From: Palsa-459 sp963841965
GTDB lineage: Bacteria; Actinomycetota; Acidimicrobiia; Acidimicrobiales; RAAP-2
Direction: 5' to 3'
Length of the DNA stretch: 64,000 bases
NCBI GenBank assembly: GCA_963841965.1
Contig: CAWJES010000004.1
Span: 62,001 to 126,000, forward strand
Below are positions 1 through 10,100 of this stretch, in pieces. The translations under genes and the position numbers were made by a program. Positions within the stretch are counted from its first letter, which is position 1, and each line of letters opens with the position of its first letter. The notes beneath the pieces are model-generated. The model was not told the DNA's origin and searched no databases. It saw only the letters and a list, made by a program, of their open reading frames with translations.

Positions 1-778
1 TGGATCCGAGCCGGTCGGGCGGCGACCTGTGCGTCCAGGCGTGCGCGGACGATGCTCAGGTCGCGTTCCACGCGATCCACAACCTCGCGCGACTCGCCAC
101 GGGATCAGCCGCGCTCCGCTGGATGCAGGTCGGCTTCAACCGGACGTCGTCGACCTCGTCGGCGCAGACGACGCCGAGGAACCTCCTCGGCTTCAAGGAC
201 GGGACGGACAACCTCGTTGCCCAGGACGCAGCCTCCTTCGACCGCTTCGTGTGGGCTGGCGAGGAATCTGACCAGTCGTGGATGAGGGGTGGGTCCTACC
301 TTGTCGCCAGGCGGATCCGCACGCACCTCGAGCAGTGGGCAGCGACGTCGCTCGCCGCGCAGCAGGACGTGATCGGGCGGTTCAAGGCGTCCGGCGCGCC
401 GTTGACCGGCCATCGAGAGCACGACCCCGTGAAGCTCGGCGCATATGAGCCGCACGGCGGCTACGTGATCCCCGCCGGCGCGCACATCCGCGTCGCCGCA
501 CCGCAGAGCAACGGGGGCCAGCGGATCCTCCGGCGCGGCTACAGCTTCGCCGACGGCGTCGATCCGACCACCGGGGAGCTCGACGCGGGACTGTTCTTCA
601 TCTGCTTCCAGAAGGATCCGCGCGCCCAGTTCATCAGGATCCAGTCGAGCCTCGCCTACAACGACGCGCTCCGTGAATACGTCGCCCACACCGCGAGCGC
701 GGCGTTCGCCTGTCCCCCGGGGGTCGCGGAGGGGGGCTTCTGGGGGAAACATTGTTCCGCACGTCTCGTCGCACCTGA
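1..778 (+). CDS. DyP-type (EfeB-like) haem peroxidase, 5' partial, probable 1-base frameshift at the 3' end
   Basis: C-terminal part of a dye-decolourising peroxidase; the N-terminus lies before the window and the frame begins at base 3. The family GxxDG signature is seen as 'GFKDGTDN' (189-212), the haem-ligand region as 'HIRVA' (about 483-497), and the conserved tail as 'ACPPG' followed by 'GGFWG'. Family members oxidise bulky substrates with H2O2, and EfeB types act in the envelope on haem or iron. The open frame runs on to 926, into the next gene. One extra G in the G run at 742-746 would give the family-like ending 'GETLF' and a stop at 776-778, so I end it there. That is either a recent frameshift or a sequencing error. 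Confidence 0.8.
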
Positions 779-853
779 CACTCCGGGTGGCCCGGCCGCG
801 GCTAGTTTCTCGTGGTCGGTGACCGGAGGGTCACTGCACGAAAGAGGGGGAGC

Positions 854-2488
854 ATGCGGGCATCGACTCGTTTTCCAAGACTGTTCGGCGTTGGAGCGTC
901 GATCGCGCTGGTTGCCAGCGCGGTGACCTTCGGCACCCTGGCCCAGCCCGCGACATCCGCGTCCGCGACCACCAGGCACGCCACCGGGCACGTGCTGCTC
1001 GTCGGGACGTTCCACGGTGTCAAGGGCCAGTACTCGTCGATCCAGGCCGCCGTGAACGCAGCCAAGCCGAACGACTGGATCCTGATCGCGCCCGGTGACT
1101 ACCACGAGACCGATGACCTGGCTCACCCGCCGTCCACCTACGCGAACGGCCGGTTCGGCTCGGTGCTCATCAGGACCTCGGACATCCATCTTCGCGGCAT
1201 GAACCGCAACTCCGTCGTGGTCGACGGCACGAAGCCCGGATCGTCGAAGTGCACCGCGAACCCCGCAGACCAGGAGTTCGGCCACGTTGTCGGCGGCAAG
1301 GCCGTCGGACGCAACGGCGTCGTGGTCTTCGAGGCGAACGGGGTCAGCGTCGAGAACCTGACCGCCTGCAACTTCCTCTCGGGCAGCCAGGACTCCGGGA
1401 ACGGCATCTGGTGGAACGGCGGCGAGGACTCCGAGAAGATCGGGCTCACTGGCTACACCGGGGACTACCTCTCGGACACCACCACGTACTTCGGCGGCGA
1501 GGCCACGGCCTCGACCTACGGCATCTTCTCCTCAGACGCCTCGGGTGGCAAGTGGACCAACATCTACGCCAGCAACCAGAACGACTCGGGCATGTACGTG
1601 GGCGCCTGCCAGCAGCTCTGCAACATCACGATCTCGGGCGCCACGATGCAGTACAACGCGCTCGGCTACTCGGGCACGAACTCGGGCGGCGCGGTCGTCA
1701 TCGAGCACTCGACGTTCGACAACAACCAGGAGGGGTTCGACACGAACACCCAGATCAATGGCGACCCGCCCGCGCCGCAGAACGGTGCCTGCCCGAACAA
1801 CGCGATCTCGCCGATCACCCACACGCACAGCTGCTGGGTCTTCCTTGACAACAAGGTCTTCGACAACAACGAGGCCAACGTCCCCGCCGCGGGCGGCGCG
1901 GCAGCCGGCCCGACGGGCACCGGCATGACGGTGTCGGGCGGCAAGAACGACACAATCATGGACAACGACTTCTACGACAATGGCGCGTGGGGTGCGCTGT
2001 TCGTCCCGTATCCCGACGCCAACGCCCCCGAGGACGGGCAGACGTGCTCGGGAACAGGCGGCTACGAGGAGTCGGGACTGGGCTGCGTCTACGACCCCCA
2101 GGGAGACGCCATGATCGGGAACACCTTCACCGACAACGGCTACTTCAAGAACCCTTCGAACTCCGACTTCGGCGAGCTCACGCTCAACAACCACGTCGCG
2201 AACTGCTTCAGCAACAACTCCGCAGCGGACGGGAGCTTCCCGACCGACCTCGCGACGTCGGAGGGCACGTGCACCGGCGACACCGTTCCTGGGAACGCCC
2301 TCGGCGCGGCGCAGAGCCTCTACTTCCAGGCGCTGTGCGACACCGGGTTCGGATCATGCCCGGCTGGTGCGAGCTACCCCGCTCACACGACGGTCGTGAT
2401 GCGGCCGCTGCCGGCCCAGCCCACCATGCCGAACCCGTGCGTCGGCGTGCCCGCGAACGCGTGGTGCAAGAGCGGCAAGGCGATCTGA
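854..2488 (+). CDS. Secreted right-handed beta-helix (pectate lyase-like) protein
   Basis: 544-residue predicted exported protein. The ATG at 854 follows the purine-rich 'aaagaggggg'. An in-frame GTG at 812 lacks such a site and would overlap the peroxidase tail. Residues 1-35 form a signal peptide (Arg-rich start, hydrophobic stretch, Ala-rich cleavage region). The mature part begins like other parallel beta-helix proteins ('YSSIQAAVNAA', 'ILIAPGDYHE') and has repeated short Asn-rich turns typical of the fold. Many such proteins bind or cleave polysaccharides, but no catalytic triad is recognised, so the substrate is unknown. A strong hairpin follows the stop. Confidence 0.8.
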   Translation: MRASTRFPRLFGVGASIALVASAVTFGTLAQPATSASATTRHATGHVLLVGTFHGVKGQYSSIQAAVNAAKPNDWILIAPGDYHETDDLAHPPSTYANGRFGSVLIRTSDIHLRGMNRNSVVVDGTKPGSSKCTANPADQEFGHVVGGKAVGRNGVVVFEANGVSVENLTACNFLSGSQDSGNGIWWNGGEDSEKIGLTGYTGDYLSDTTTYFGGEATASTYGIFSSDASGGKWTNIYASNQNDSGMYVGACQQLCNITISGATMQYNALGYSGTNSGGAVVIEHSTFDNNQEGFDTNTQINGDPPAPQNGACPNNAISPITHTHSCWVFLDNKVFDNNEANVPAAGGAAAGPTGTGMTVSGGKNDTIMDNDFYDNGAWGALFVPYPDANAPEDGQTCSGTGGYEESGLGCVYDPQGDAMIGNTFTDNGYFKNPSNSDFGELTLNNHVANCFSNNSAADGSFPTDLATSEGTCTGDTVPGNALGAAQSLYFQALCDTGFGSCPAGASYPAHTTVVMRPLPAQPTMPNPCVGVPANAWCKSGKAI

Positions 2489-2490
2489 GT

Positions 2491-2527
2491 CGTGGCTCCG
2501 CGCTGACTCGGTCAGCGCGGAGCCACG
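2491..2527 (+). terminator. Strong intrinsic terminator hairpin
   Basis: A perfect 17-bp stem (2491-2507 pairing with 2511-2527) with a TCG loop starts 3 bases after the stop of the beta-helix gene and is followed by a T/C-rich 'ttctctct'. It lies between converging genes and, being nearly symmetric, may stop transcription from both sides. Confidence 0.8.
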
Positions 2528-2594
2528 TTCTCTCTGGCGGCACAGACCGCGACGCCGTCGCCGGGTGCGAGGATCGTTCCCGGCGCGCCGGACC

Positions 2595-4043
2595 TCAGAT
2601 GCTTTCGCTGAGCTCCGGCCAGCGCCCGACGCGGTCCTTCGAGAGCAGCATCCCGGTGTAGGTCCTGTCGAGGTGCTCCTGGCGCCACACCGCCATCGCC
2701 TGAACGAGTGGCAGCACGACTGCCGGTTCGACGGTCTCGGTCCGCCACGTCGGGTCGGTCTCCAGATCGAAGCAGCGCCACGAGCCTGTCCCGAACTGGA
2801 CGTAGGCGTGGCTGGCCGTCCGCAGCACGCAGAGGTTCTGGCGCTCCTCTGAGCGGTCGGTGGGCCACCGGCCCTCGCCCTTCCCGATCACGATGTAGCG
2901 CCAGTCCCACTCGTAGTGGGCCGCATCGCGCCACCACGCGGGCTCCCTGCCGTGCAGGAAGGGCGTGAGCGGGTTGCCGTCCACCTGGGAAGGCACGGGT
3001 ATCCCGACCAGCTCGCAGAGGGTCGGGAAGACGTCGACGTTCTCGGTGAAGCGGTCCACCACCATGCCTCGGGTGCCCTCGAGGCGTGGGTCGCGGATCA
3101 CGCAGAGCACGCGGTAGCTCTGCTCGAAGTACCCGAGCTTCTCCATGAGGCCATGGTCCCCCAGCTGCTCGCCGTGGTCCGACGCGACGATGACCAGCGT
3201 GTCGTCCCACTCGCCCCGGGCCCTGATCGCGTCGATGGCCCGCCCCAGCTGAGCATCGACCTCGGAGACCATCCCGTAGTACTGCGCGCGGACCTGTCGC
3301 ATCGCCCGCTCGTCAGTGGGAGCCGCGGCACCGGGCACGGCGAGCAGCAGCTCGTGCATGCCGCTGACCGAGGCCGCCCTCGCGATGGGGAGCTCGACGT
3401 CGTCAGGGTCGTACATGGTCGAGTACTCGCCCGCCGCCGCGTAGGGCGAGTGGGGCCGCAGGTACGACAGGTGCGCGAACCAGCCGGGCTGCTGGCGGTC
3501 CAGCCACTCGACGAACCGGTCCGTCATGAACGTGCTGTGCGAGTGCTCCGCGGGGCGCAGGGGCTCGCCCCTCAGCGCATCGACCCAGCTCGACGGCACG
3601 TCGTGGCCCAGGCCGCGCAGCCACTCGAGGAAGGGCGCCTGGTTCTCGGGCATCCGGAAGCCGATCGAGAACCCCGGCAGCACGCCGTCGTAGTTGTCGA
3701 GGCGCACGTCGGTGGGGCCGTCGGCGGTCAGCGGGTCCTGGCCGATATCGGTGTATCCGAAGAGAGTCGGGTCGTAACCGGCGCGGCGCGCGGCGCGGGC
3801 GATGTTGTCGAAGTGGTCGGCGAGCGGCGTGCCGTTGCACACGACCCGGTTCGTCATCTGGTACGTCCCCGTGTACAGCGCAGCGCGTCCCGGCGAGCAC
3901 GGGGCGGCCTGCGAGTAGTGGTTGGCGAAGCGCACGCCCGATGCCGCGAGCGCGTCGAGCGTGGGGGTCTGGACGAGCGGGTGCCCCGCCGCACCCAGGC
4001 AGTCGGCGCGGAACTGGTCCAGTGTCACGAAGAGAACGTTCAT
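2595..4043 (-). CDS. Type I sulfatase family hydrolase
   Basis: 482-residue sulfatase or phosphonate-monoester-hydrolase family protein. The N-terminus 'MNVLFVTLDQFRADCLG' carries the first metal-binding Asp. 'CSPGRAAL' near residue 58 is the C-x-P-x-R motif whose Cys is converted to formylglycine. 'VIVASDHGEQLGDHG' in the middle is the second metal-binding site. The ATG at 4043 is chosen because the family starts right at this strand; the frame is open further upstream but without family similarity. No signal peptide is seen, so it is probably cytoplasmic. No anaerobic sulfatase-maturating enzyme or FGE is nearby. The substrate is unknown. Confidence 0.88.
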   Translation of the reverse strand: MNVLFVTLDQFRADCLGAAGHPLVQTPTLDALAASGVRFANHYSQAAPCSPGRAALYTGTYQMTNRVVCNGTPLADHFDNIARAARRAGYDPTLFGYTDIGQDPLTADGPTDVRLDNYDGVLPGFSIGFRMPENQAPFLEWLRGLGHDVPSSWVDALRGEPLRPAEHSHSTFMTDRFVEWLDRQQPGWFAHLSYLRPHSPYAAAGEYSTMYDPDDVELPIARAASVSGMHELLLAVPGAAAPTDERAMRQVRAQYYGMVSEVDAQLGRAIDAIRARGEWDDTLVIVASDHGEQLGDHGLMEKLGYFEQSYRVLCVIRDPRLEGTRGMVVDRFTENVDVFPTLCELVGIPVPSQVDGNPLTPFLHGREPAWWRDAAHYEWDWRYIVIGKGEGRWPTDRSEERQNLCVLRTASHAYVQFGTGSWRCFDLETDPTWRTETVEPAVVLPLVQAMAVWRQEHLDRTYTGMLLSKDRVGRWPELSESI

Positions 4044-4116
4044 CGCGGGACGTTCTACCTGCCTCGCGACCCTGGCGCAGCGATGCCCTGCGGGAACCGC
4101 CCACTGCCCGTCGGGA

Positions 4117-4548
4117 CTATCCAGATTGCAGGTGCGACTCCCAGGCGGGGTCCAACTGGAAGAGGAAGAGCTCGCACCGGCTCGCCTCTTGATCCTCGCC
4201 GATGGACGCCGCCGCCTTTCGGAGCGCATTCAGGGAGCGCAGGAACCCGAGGTTCTCCTCGCGGCTCGAGCGCACGAGTCCGGATCCCCGCCATCCGGCG
4301 TGGCGAAGCGCGTCGAGGCCCCGGTGGTAGCCGACGCGGGCGAACGCGTAGGAGTCGACCGGGTCGTCCGAGCCTTCGGCCAGCATCGCCCAGGCGAGGA
4401 GCAGGGAGGGCCATCGGGCAGCCACGGCGCGCAGTGCGACCAGATCGCCCTGCGCCGCTCGCAGTGCATCGAGCTGCTCGTCCGCCGCGGGGTCGAGCAC
4501 GGTCTCCGCATCGCTCGTCGTGAACGTAACTGCGTGGTCCTCGGCCAT
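4117..4548 (-). CDS. DUF3151 family protein
   Basis: 143-residue cytoplasmic protein resembling the actinobacterial DUF3151 family. The recognisable block is 'YAFARVGYHRGLDALRHAGW' followed by a charged segment and 'LNALRKAAASIGE'. The ATG at 4548 has a good ribosome site ('gggaggcacc') directly upstream. It is helical, with no catalytic motif seen. It lies upstream of the sulfatase on the same strand (73-base gap) and diverges from the ltrA-like gene. Function unknown. Confidence 0.75.
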   Translation of the reverse strand: MAEDHAVTFTTSDAETVLDPAADEQLDALRAAQGDLVALRAVAARWPSLLLAWAMLAEGSDDPVDSYAFARVGYHRGLDALRHAGWRGSGLVRSSREENLGFLRSLNALRKAAASIGEDQEASRCELFLFQLDPAWESHLQSG

Positions 4549-4675
4549 GGTGCCTCCCGCGAGCATGCTAGGCACCGCGGCGATGCGTGGTCCTCGAAGC
4601 GCCGCCGAGCCGAGAACCTCTAGGTTCCTCCGGCATCGCGATGGCGCGCGACGCGATCCAACGAACGGAGCGACA

Positions 4676-5848
4676 GTGAAGCAGACAGGCATCCTCCGCC
4701 GTCACGCGGCGCACGAGCGCGTGACGAGCATCGAGCTCTTCTACGACCTGGTGTCCGTCTTCGCGATCACGCAGCTGTCGGGCAGGCTCGTGGCCGATTG
4801 GACGGCGAAGGCCGCGCTGCAGACCGGGCTCCTCTTCGCCATGGTGTGGCTGCTCTGGGTCTACACGACCTGGATGACCAACTTCCTGGATCCGGACCAG
4901 GCGCCGGTCCGCCTCGCGCTGCTGCTGCTCATGCTCGCCAGCCTGGCGTTCTCGTCCGCCATCCCCGACGCGTTCACGACGAGGGGTCTCGCCATCGGCA
5001 TCTGCTACGCGGCGATGCAGGTCGGCCGGTCGGTGTTCGCCGCCGTCGAGACGCGCGGCACCGACCTCGGGAGGAACTTCCAGCGGATCGGCTTCTGGTG
5101 CACGATCAGCGGCACGCTCGCGGTCCTCGGGGGCCTCACAGCCGGGTCGGGCAGGCTCTCGCTCTGGCTCGCCGCGGTCGCCGTCGACCTGCTGGGCGGC
5201 GGCATGGGGTTCCTCACACCGGGTCTCGGGCGGTCCACCACGGGCGACTGGGTCATCGAGGGGCACCACTTCGCCGAGCGATGCCAGGGGTTCCTGCTGA
5301 TCGCCCTCGGGGAGTCGATCGTGGCGATCGGCGCGTCGGTGTCGGGCCTCGAGCACGTCGGGGTGCGCAGCGCGCTCGGGGTCCTCGTCGCCTTCTGGGG
5401 CTGCGCAACGCTCTGGTGGCTGTACTTCGCGAGAAGCGCCGACGACGGCGCCGCGGTGATCGCCGCGTCGAGCGACCCGGGACGGCTCGGCCGCAGCGCC
5501 TACCACTACCTGCACCCGGTCATGGTGGCTGGCATCGTCGCGGTGGCCGCCGGCGACCAGCTGCTGATCGCGAGCCCTGCGAGCCGCCATGACCCCCAGT
5601 TCCTCTGGCTCGCGATCGGGGGTGCTGGGCTCTTCCTCGTCGGCCACGCGAGCTTCACATGGGTGGTGTGGCGCGTCGTCCCCTGGTCCCGGGTGGCCGC
5701 GTGCGCGGTCCTCATCCTCCTCGGCCTGCTGGCCGGCCCGCTCGCAAACCTGGTAGTCGGCGCGTGCGTCCTCGTCGTGCTCCTCGCCGTCGCGATCAGC
5801 GACGCCGTCCTCGCTCCGGAGCGGGCCGTCGAGACGCCGGCTCCCTAG
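4676..5848 (+). CDS. Low temperature requirement protein A (LtrA) family membrane protein
   Basis: 390-residue polytopic membrane protein. The N-terminal 'RVTSIELFYDLVSVFAITQL' is the LtrA family hallmark and is followed by about ten hydrophobic segments. The GTG at 4676 is placed by 'cggag' eight bases upstream and by the family's usual short N-terminus; the open frame extends to 4520 without similarity. LtrA was named for Listeria growth at low temperature, but its biochemical role is unknown. The 3' end overlaps the convergent next gene by 4 bases. Confidence 0.85.
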   Translation: MKQTGILRRHAAHERVTSIELFYDLVSVFAITQLSGRLVADWTAKAALQTGLLFAMVWLLWVYTTWMTNFLDPDQAPVRLALLLLMLASLAFSSAIPDAFTTRGLAIGICYAAMQVGRSVFAAVETRGTDLGRNFQRIGFWCTISGTLAVLGGLTAGSGRLSLWLAAVAVDLLGGGMGFLTPGLGRSTTGDWVIEGHHFAERCQGFLLIALGESIVAIGASVSGLEHVGVRSALGVLVAFWGCATLWWLYFARSADDGAAVIAASSDPGRLGRSAYHYLHPVMVAGIVAVAAGDQLLIASPASRHDPQFLWLAIGGAGLFLVGHASFTWVVWRVVPWSRVAACAVLILLGLLAGPLANLVVGACVLVVLLAVAISDAVLAPERAVETPAP

Positions 5849-6936
5849 CCGCCGCCCGACGCGCCGCGCTGGTTGGATCGCCCGAAGAGCGGCTGGGACG
5901 CCACGAGCCCCCAGTCCACGCGCGGCACGTCGAACAGGTGGTAGGCGGCCTCGATGATCGCGTCGTAGTTGACCCGCCAGCCGACGAAGTCCAGCCAGGC
6001 GGCGTCACGGTCGCTCACGAGCGGTATGCCGCTGCGCTCGAGGTGGTCGAGCACCAGGTCGAACTCGGCGCGTGTGATGGCGATCGGGATCGTCCGGTCG
6101 GGATGGTGCGGGTACGGGATCTTGAAGTAGTTGGCGAGCCCGCGCAGCGAGAGCCACCCCGAGCGGATGCAGAGACCGGCCGTCGGCGAGGGCGGGAGGT
6201 CGACGGCCGAGTTGAAGAGCGCGGCGGCGTCGAGCACGGTGGCGGCCGCACCGATCCAGGTCTGGTTCGGCACCGGGGAGCGGTAGTAGTTGAGGATCGT
6301 GAGCGTCGTGTGGGTCTCGCCCACCTCGATGAACCACTGCTCCCACTCCTGCCAGAGCTCGTCGAGGCGGACGTAGGACGCCACGCTCTGGGCGATCTCG
6401 AGCACCCCCCAGGGGGTCGACGGGACACCGGCTCGCACGGAGAGCCTCGACACCGAGATCTCGCGCCGCTGGAACGCCGAGTAGAGGGTGGGGATGAACG
6501 CGATGAGCAGCGCGAGGAGGGTCAGGCCGACGCCCGCCTCCACGTAGGTGAGCGCCAGCTGCCCGCCGCCATCGCCGACCGTGGTCCCGAGGGTGAAGAG
6601 GGAGGACCCGGAGAGCTCGAAGGCCTCCACGAAGCTGGGCGCGCCGAGGGCGACGAACCCGAGTGCGAACGCCACGAGGCTCATCGCGAGCCACACCCCC
6701 TGGTAGGTGAGCAGGAGGATCGACGGATAGAGCGACATGATCTTGTCGCGCGCCGCATAGGTGCTGCGGCGGTGCGCCAGGGCCTTGAAGACGAAGCCGA
6801 GCGACCTCGCGATGTTCCGGCTGAGCCGGACGCTCGCGACCCGCGGAAGCAGGAACGTCCGGATCGCCGCGTCGAGCACGGTGATGACGAGCGCGAGGCC
6901 GACGAGCCCTGAGAGGACTCGCACCCAGGTCGTCAC
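5845..6936 (-). CDS. Membrane protein with ion-channel-like N-terminal half, unknown function
   Basis: 363-residue protein that starts with GTG at 6936. Hydrophobic segments lie near residues 5-30, 70-100, 105-125 and 130-155. The third is followed by 'SLFTLGTTVGDGGG', which looks like the pore-loop region of two-TM potassium channels (Ion_trans_2), although it lacks a canonical TVGYG filter. Residues 160-363 are soluble and cytoplasmic, with no motif I recognise. Family members are common in actinobacteria as hypothetical proteins. It is transcribed alone and ends 4 bases inside the convergent ltrA-like gene. Confidence 0.6.
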   Translation of the reverse strand: MTTWVRVLSGLVGLALVITVLDAAIRTFLLPRVASVRLSRNIARSLGFVFKALAHRRSTYAARDKIMSLYPSILLLTYQGVWLAMSLVAFALGFVALGAPSFVEAFELSGSSLFTLGTTVGDGGGQLALTYVEAGVGLTLLALLIAFIPTLYSAFQRREISVSRLSVRAGVPSTPWGVLEIAQSVASYVRLDELWQEWEQWFIEVGETHTTLTILNYYRSPVPNQTWIGAAATVLDAAALFNSAVDLPPSPTAGLCIRSGWLSLRGLANYFKIPYPHHPDRTIPIAITRAEFDLVLDHLERSGIPLVSDRDAAWLDFVGWRVNYDAIIEAAYHLFDVPRVDWGLVASQPLFGRSNQRGASGGG

Positions 6937-7148
6937 GGTGCGCTGTCCCCGTCACCGGGTCGGTGCGTGCGGAGACATCTGACCGCGGCATGCATCCGGT
7001 GGCATCGGTGAGTCGTGTGTGACGTCAAGACGCCGAAGTGTAGGTGCACGGCCGCTCCGGGATCCTGCCCGGCGGTGCCCGCCGAGGCCGTCAGCGCCGG
7101 GTCGAGAACGACCCGGCGGTGACGGCCGGCGCGATGGGATGGCTCCGG

Positions 7149-10100
7149 CTAGTTGGAGACCGTGTACGCGTAGGGGATCCCCTTCAGCTGGTTCGCCGCG
7201 GGATCCGTGCCCTGGATCGCGGAGTTGAGCGCGAAACCCGTGCTCAGGTCGTCCACCCAGAGCGTGCCGCGCACGGTCGAGCCCACCGGTGCCGCCGGGG
7301 CGACCTCCAGGGGGATGATGACCGTCTCGCCGGGGAAGATCGTGACCGGGTTGAACCCTGCCAGGTTGTCCAGTGCCTCGACGCCGTCGCCCGTGTCCGA
7401 CAGGATCCCCGGGTCGAACGCCTTGGTGACCACGCTCGCCGTGGTCGTGATCGTGCCGGTCGTCGGCTCGCCGCTCTGGCCGTAGGGCCCGATCTCGGCC
7501 GGCTGGAGGTACCACAGCCCCGCACCGACGCCGCTCGGCGGGGTGTAAGTCAGTGAGGCGGCCGAGGAGGTCTCCGAGCCCTGGACATAGGGCGACGGGA
7601 CCACCGGGCTCAGGTCCGGGTCCCCGCTGTAGGTCGAGAGGTCGAATGTGGCGGGAAGCGTCGAGGTGGTAGACACGGAGATCGACGACGTGTCGGTGGG
7701 CACGAAGTAGGTGTGCGAGCTGTCCGGGAGCGCGGTCGTCTGCTTGGCCCCGAAGAAGTCCGAGAGGGGAAGCGTGGACTCCTGGTCCAGGCGTGCGTCG
7801 GTGAAGAGCGTCAGCGGGGCGAGGCCATCGTTGGTCACCGCGACCCCGGCCGCCTTGCCGTGCTTCGCCGAGACATCCGTCGATGCGTTGTCCGGGAGCG
7901 TGCTCGAGATGCGCACCTGGTTGAACTGGACCTCGCCCGAGAACGGCGTCGTGAGCGATGCGCCCGACACAAGGTTCGCCCATTCGAGGACCACCTCGTA
8001 CTGGCCGGGGATCGGATGCGCGTCGTAGAGCGTCAGGTACGGCGTCGCGATCGGCGCGAACGCCGAGGAGAGCGAGTAGTTGGAGTCGTAGGCGGCGATC
8101 TGCCCGTTCGGGTCGATCACGAACCCGATGACCTGGTTGCCCTGGATGTTCCCGGCGCCGCCGTACTGGGAGAGCAGCACGCTGACCTCCAGGTTGGACT
8201 CGCCCTTGGGCACCGTGAAGTCATAGGTGTTCGTCTGGCCGGGTGCCCCGGCCCGTCCGTTGCCCCCGGCGAAGGCGCCAGAGAAGGAGCCCGTGCCATG
8301 GACGAACGGGATCTGCGCGCGGACGACGACCGGGATCGTCGTGGTCGCTCCCCCGGCGTCGATGAGGATCGACTGGGAGGAGTCCCCGGCGCCAGCCGGG
8401 ATCGTCACCCGCAGCGCGACCGACCGTGAGCGCCCGGCCCCGAGGGTGATGCTCGCGGCGCTCAGCCTGCCGGCCGGCGCGGCGGTGAACGTCGTCACCT
8501 GCCACTGCACGGGACCCGTCGTGCCGGCCGTCTTGGCGCTGTTCGTATCCGACAGCGTGTAGTAGACGGCCGTCCAGGTGCCCGCTACCGGATTCGCGAC
8601 CTGCACATCGGCGAAACCGGCCTGGCCCTGCGGCTCCGAGTACTCGGCGAGATCGCCGTTCGGATCGAAGACCGCCACGTGCAGGACCGAGGTCTGCCCC
8701 GTGTCGGTGTAGTCGGCGCCCAACTCCACCCGCCCGGTTCCCGGTGCGACAGTGAAGTTCGACGTCTGGTACACCTCGGTTGCGCCCGTCGTGCTGAGGA
8801 ATGTCGGCTCCGTCGAGCTCGCCGTGGGGTCGAGCGTGATCGAACCGGTCTGCGTGACCGGGTTCGCCACGAACTGCCTCGTCGAGAGGTCGACGGTCTC
8901 AGGCGTCGTCCCGGGGTTGGTGAGCACGAACGACTTGCTGGCCGTCTGGTTCGGGAAGGCCGAGACGTCGATCTGGCTGGTGTTCGAGAGCACTCCGGCC
9001 GAGGCGACAGGTGCGCTGGTGCCCTTGAACGCCTTGGCGAGGTCGACCGCCGCGCCGACGTTCAGGAGTCCCGCACCCTGCTGGTCGGCAGGTGCCGAGA
9101 TGTCGGTTGCGGACGAGGTCAGGATCTCCTTCACGATCGCCGGCGAGGGCGTCGCGCCATTGTGCGTGGAGGAGTACGCCTCGATGACGTCCGCCGCGGC
9201 GCCCGCGGTGAGCGGCGAGGATTCACTGGTGCCACCGGACAGTTCGACATTCTGGCCCGCGCAGTCGGAGTAGAGGTTGCTGGTGGAGCACAGGGCGTCG
9301 TTCAGGTCGCCAGGAGCCACGAGGTCGAGGGTTGTCCCGCTCTGGGTGAAGCCGCCCGACGACAGCGCCGAGATGTTGTTGTCGATGTAGCCGCCACTCT
9401 CACCGGGGGTGTTGATGCCGCCGTAGGTGGTCTGCGCGTACGCGCGGTAGGTCGTGGTGGCGCCGACGGAGATCACATTGGGGTCGGTGGCCGGCGAGCC
9501 GATCGTGCTCGTAATCCCGGCGTCGCCGGTGCTGACCACGACCGTCACGCCCGCTGCGACCGCTGCGTCGTCGGCGTTCTTGATGATGTCAGCTGCGCCA
9601 TCGGGAATGCCGTTGCCACCGAAGGACTCGTTGATGACCTGGACGCCCTGGGCGACCGCGTAGTTGATGGCCTGCACAAAGCCGTCGCCGGTCGTGTAGT
9701 TGTTCTGCGCGTAGACCTTGAGCGCCATCACCGATGCGCCGGGGGCCACCCCGACGATCTTGAAGTCGCACCCCGCCGGCAGCGGGTGCGCAGCCGATAC
9801 GTACTGCGACAGGTCGTAGGTCTCGTTCCCCTGCGCCGCGATCGAGCTGGCATCGAGGAACGCCTCGCCGCCGGCCGTCGGCGCGAGGATCCCGTCGCCC
9901 GAGAAGTCCTGGTAGCTCGAGATGACGGCGCTGCCGGTCGGCGATCCGGCAGAGGCCCACTCGCTGTTGCGCTGGAAGTCCGGATTCGTGACGTCGATCC
10001 CGTCGGCGAGGAAGGCCACCTTGACGCCGGCACCGGTGTCGCCCTGCGACCACGCGGCAGGGGCGTTGATGTTCGTCAGCGCCTCGGGGTCAAGCTGGGG

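Noticed and set aside
2916..4523. 535-codon frame antisense to the sulfatase gene
   Set aside because: Arg-rich shadow frame, no domains. The sulfatase reading has catalytic motifs throughout.
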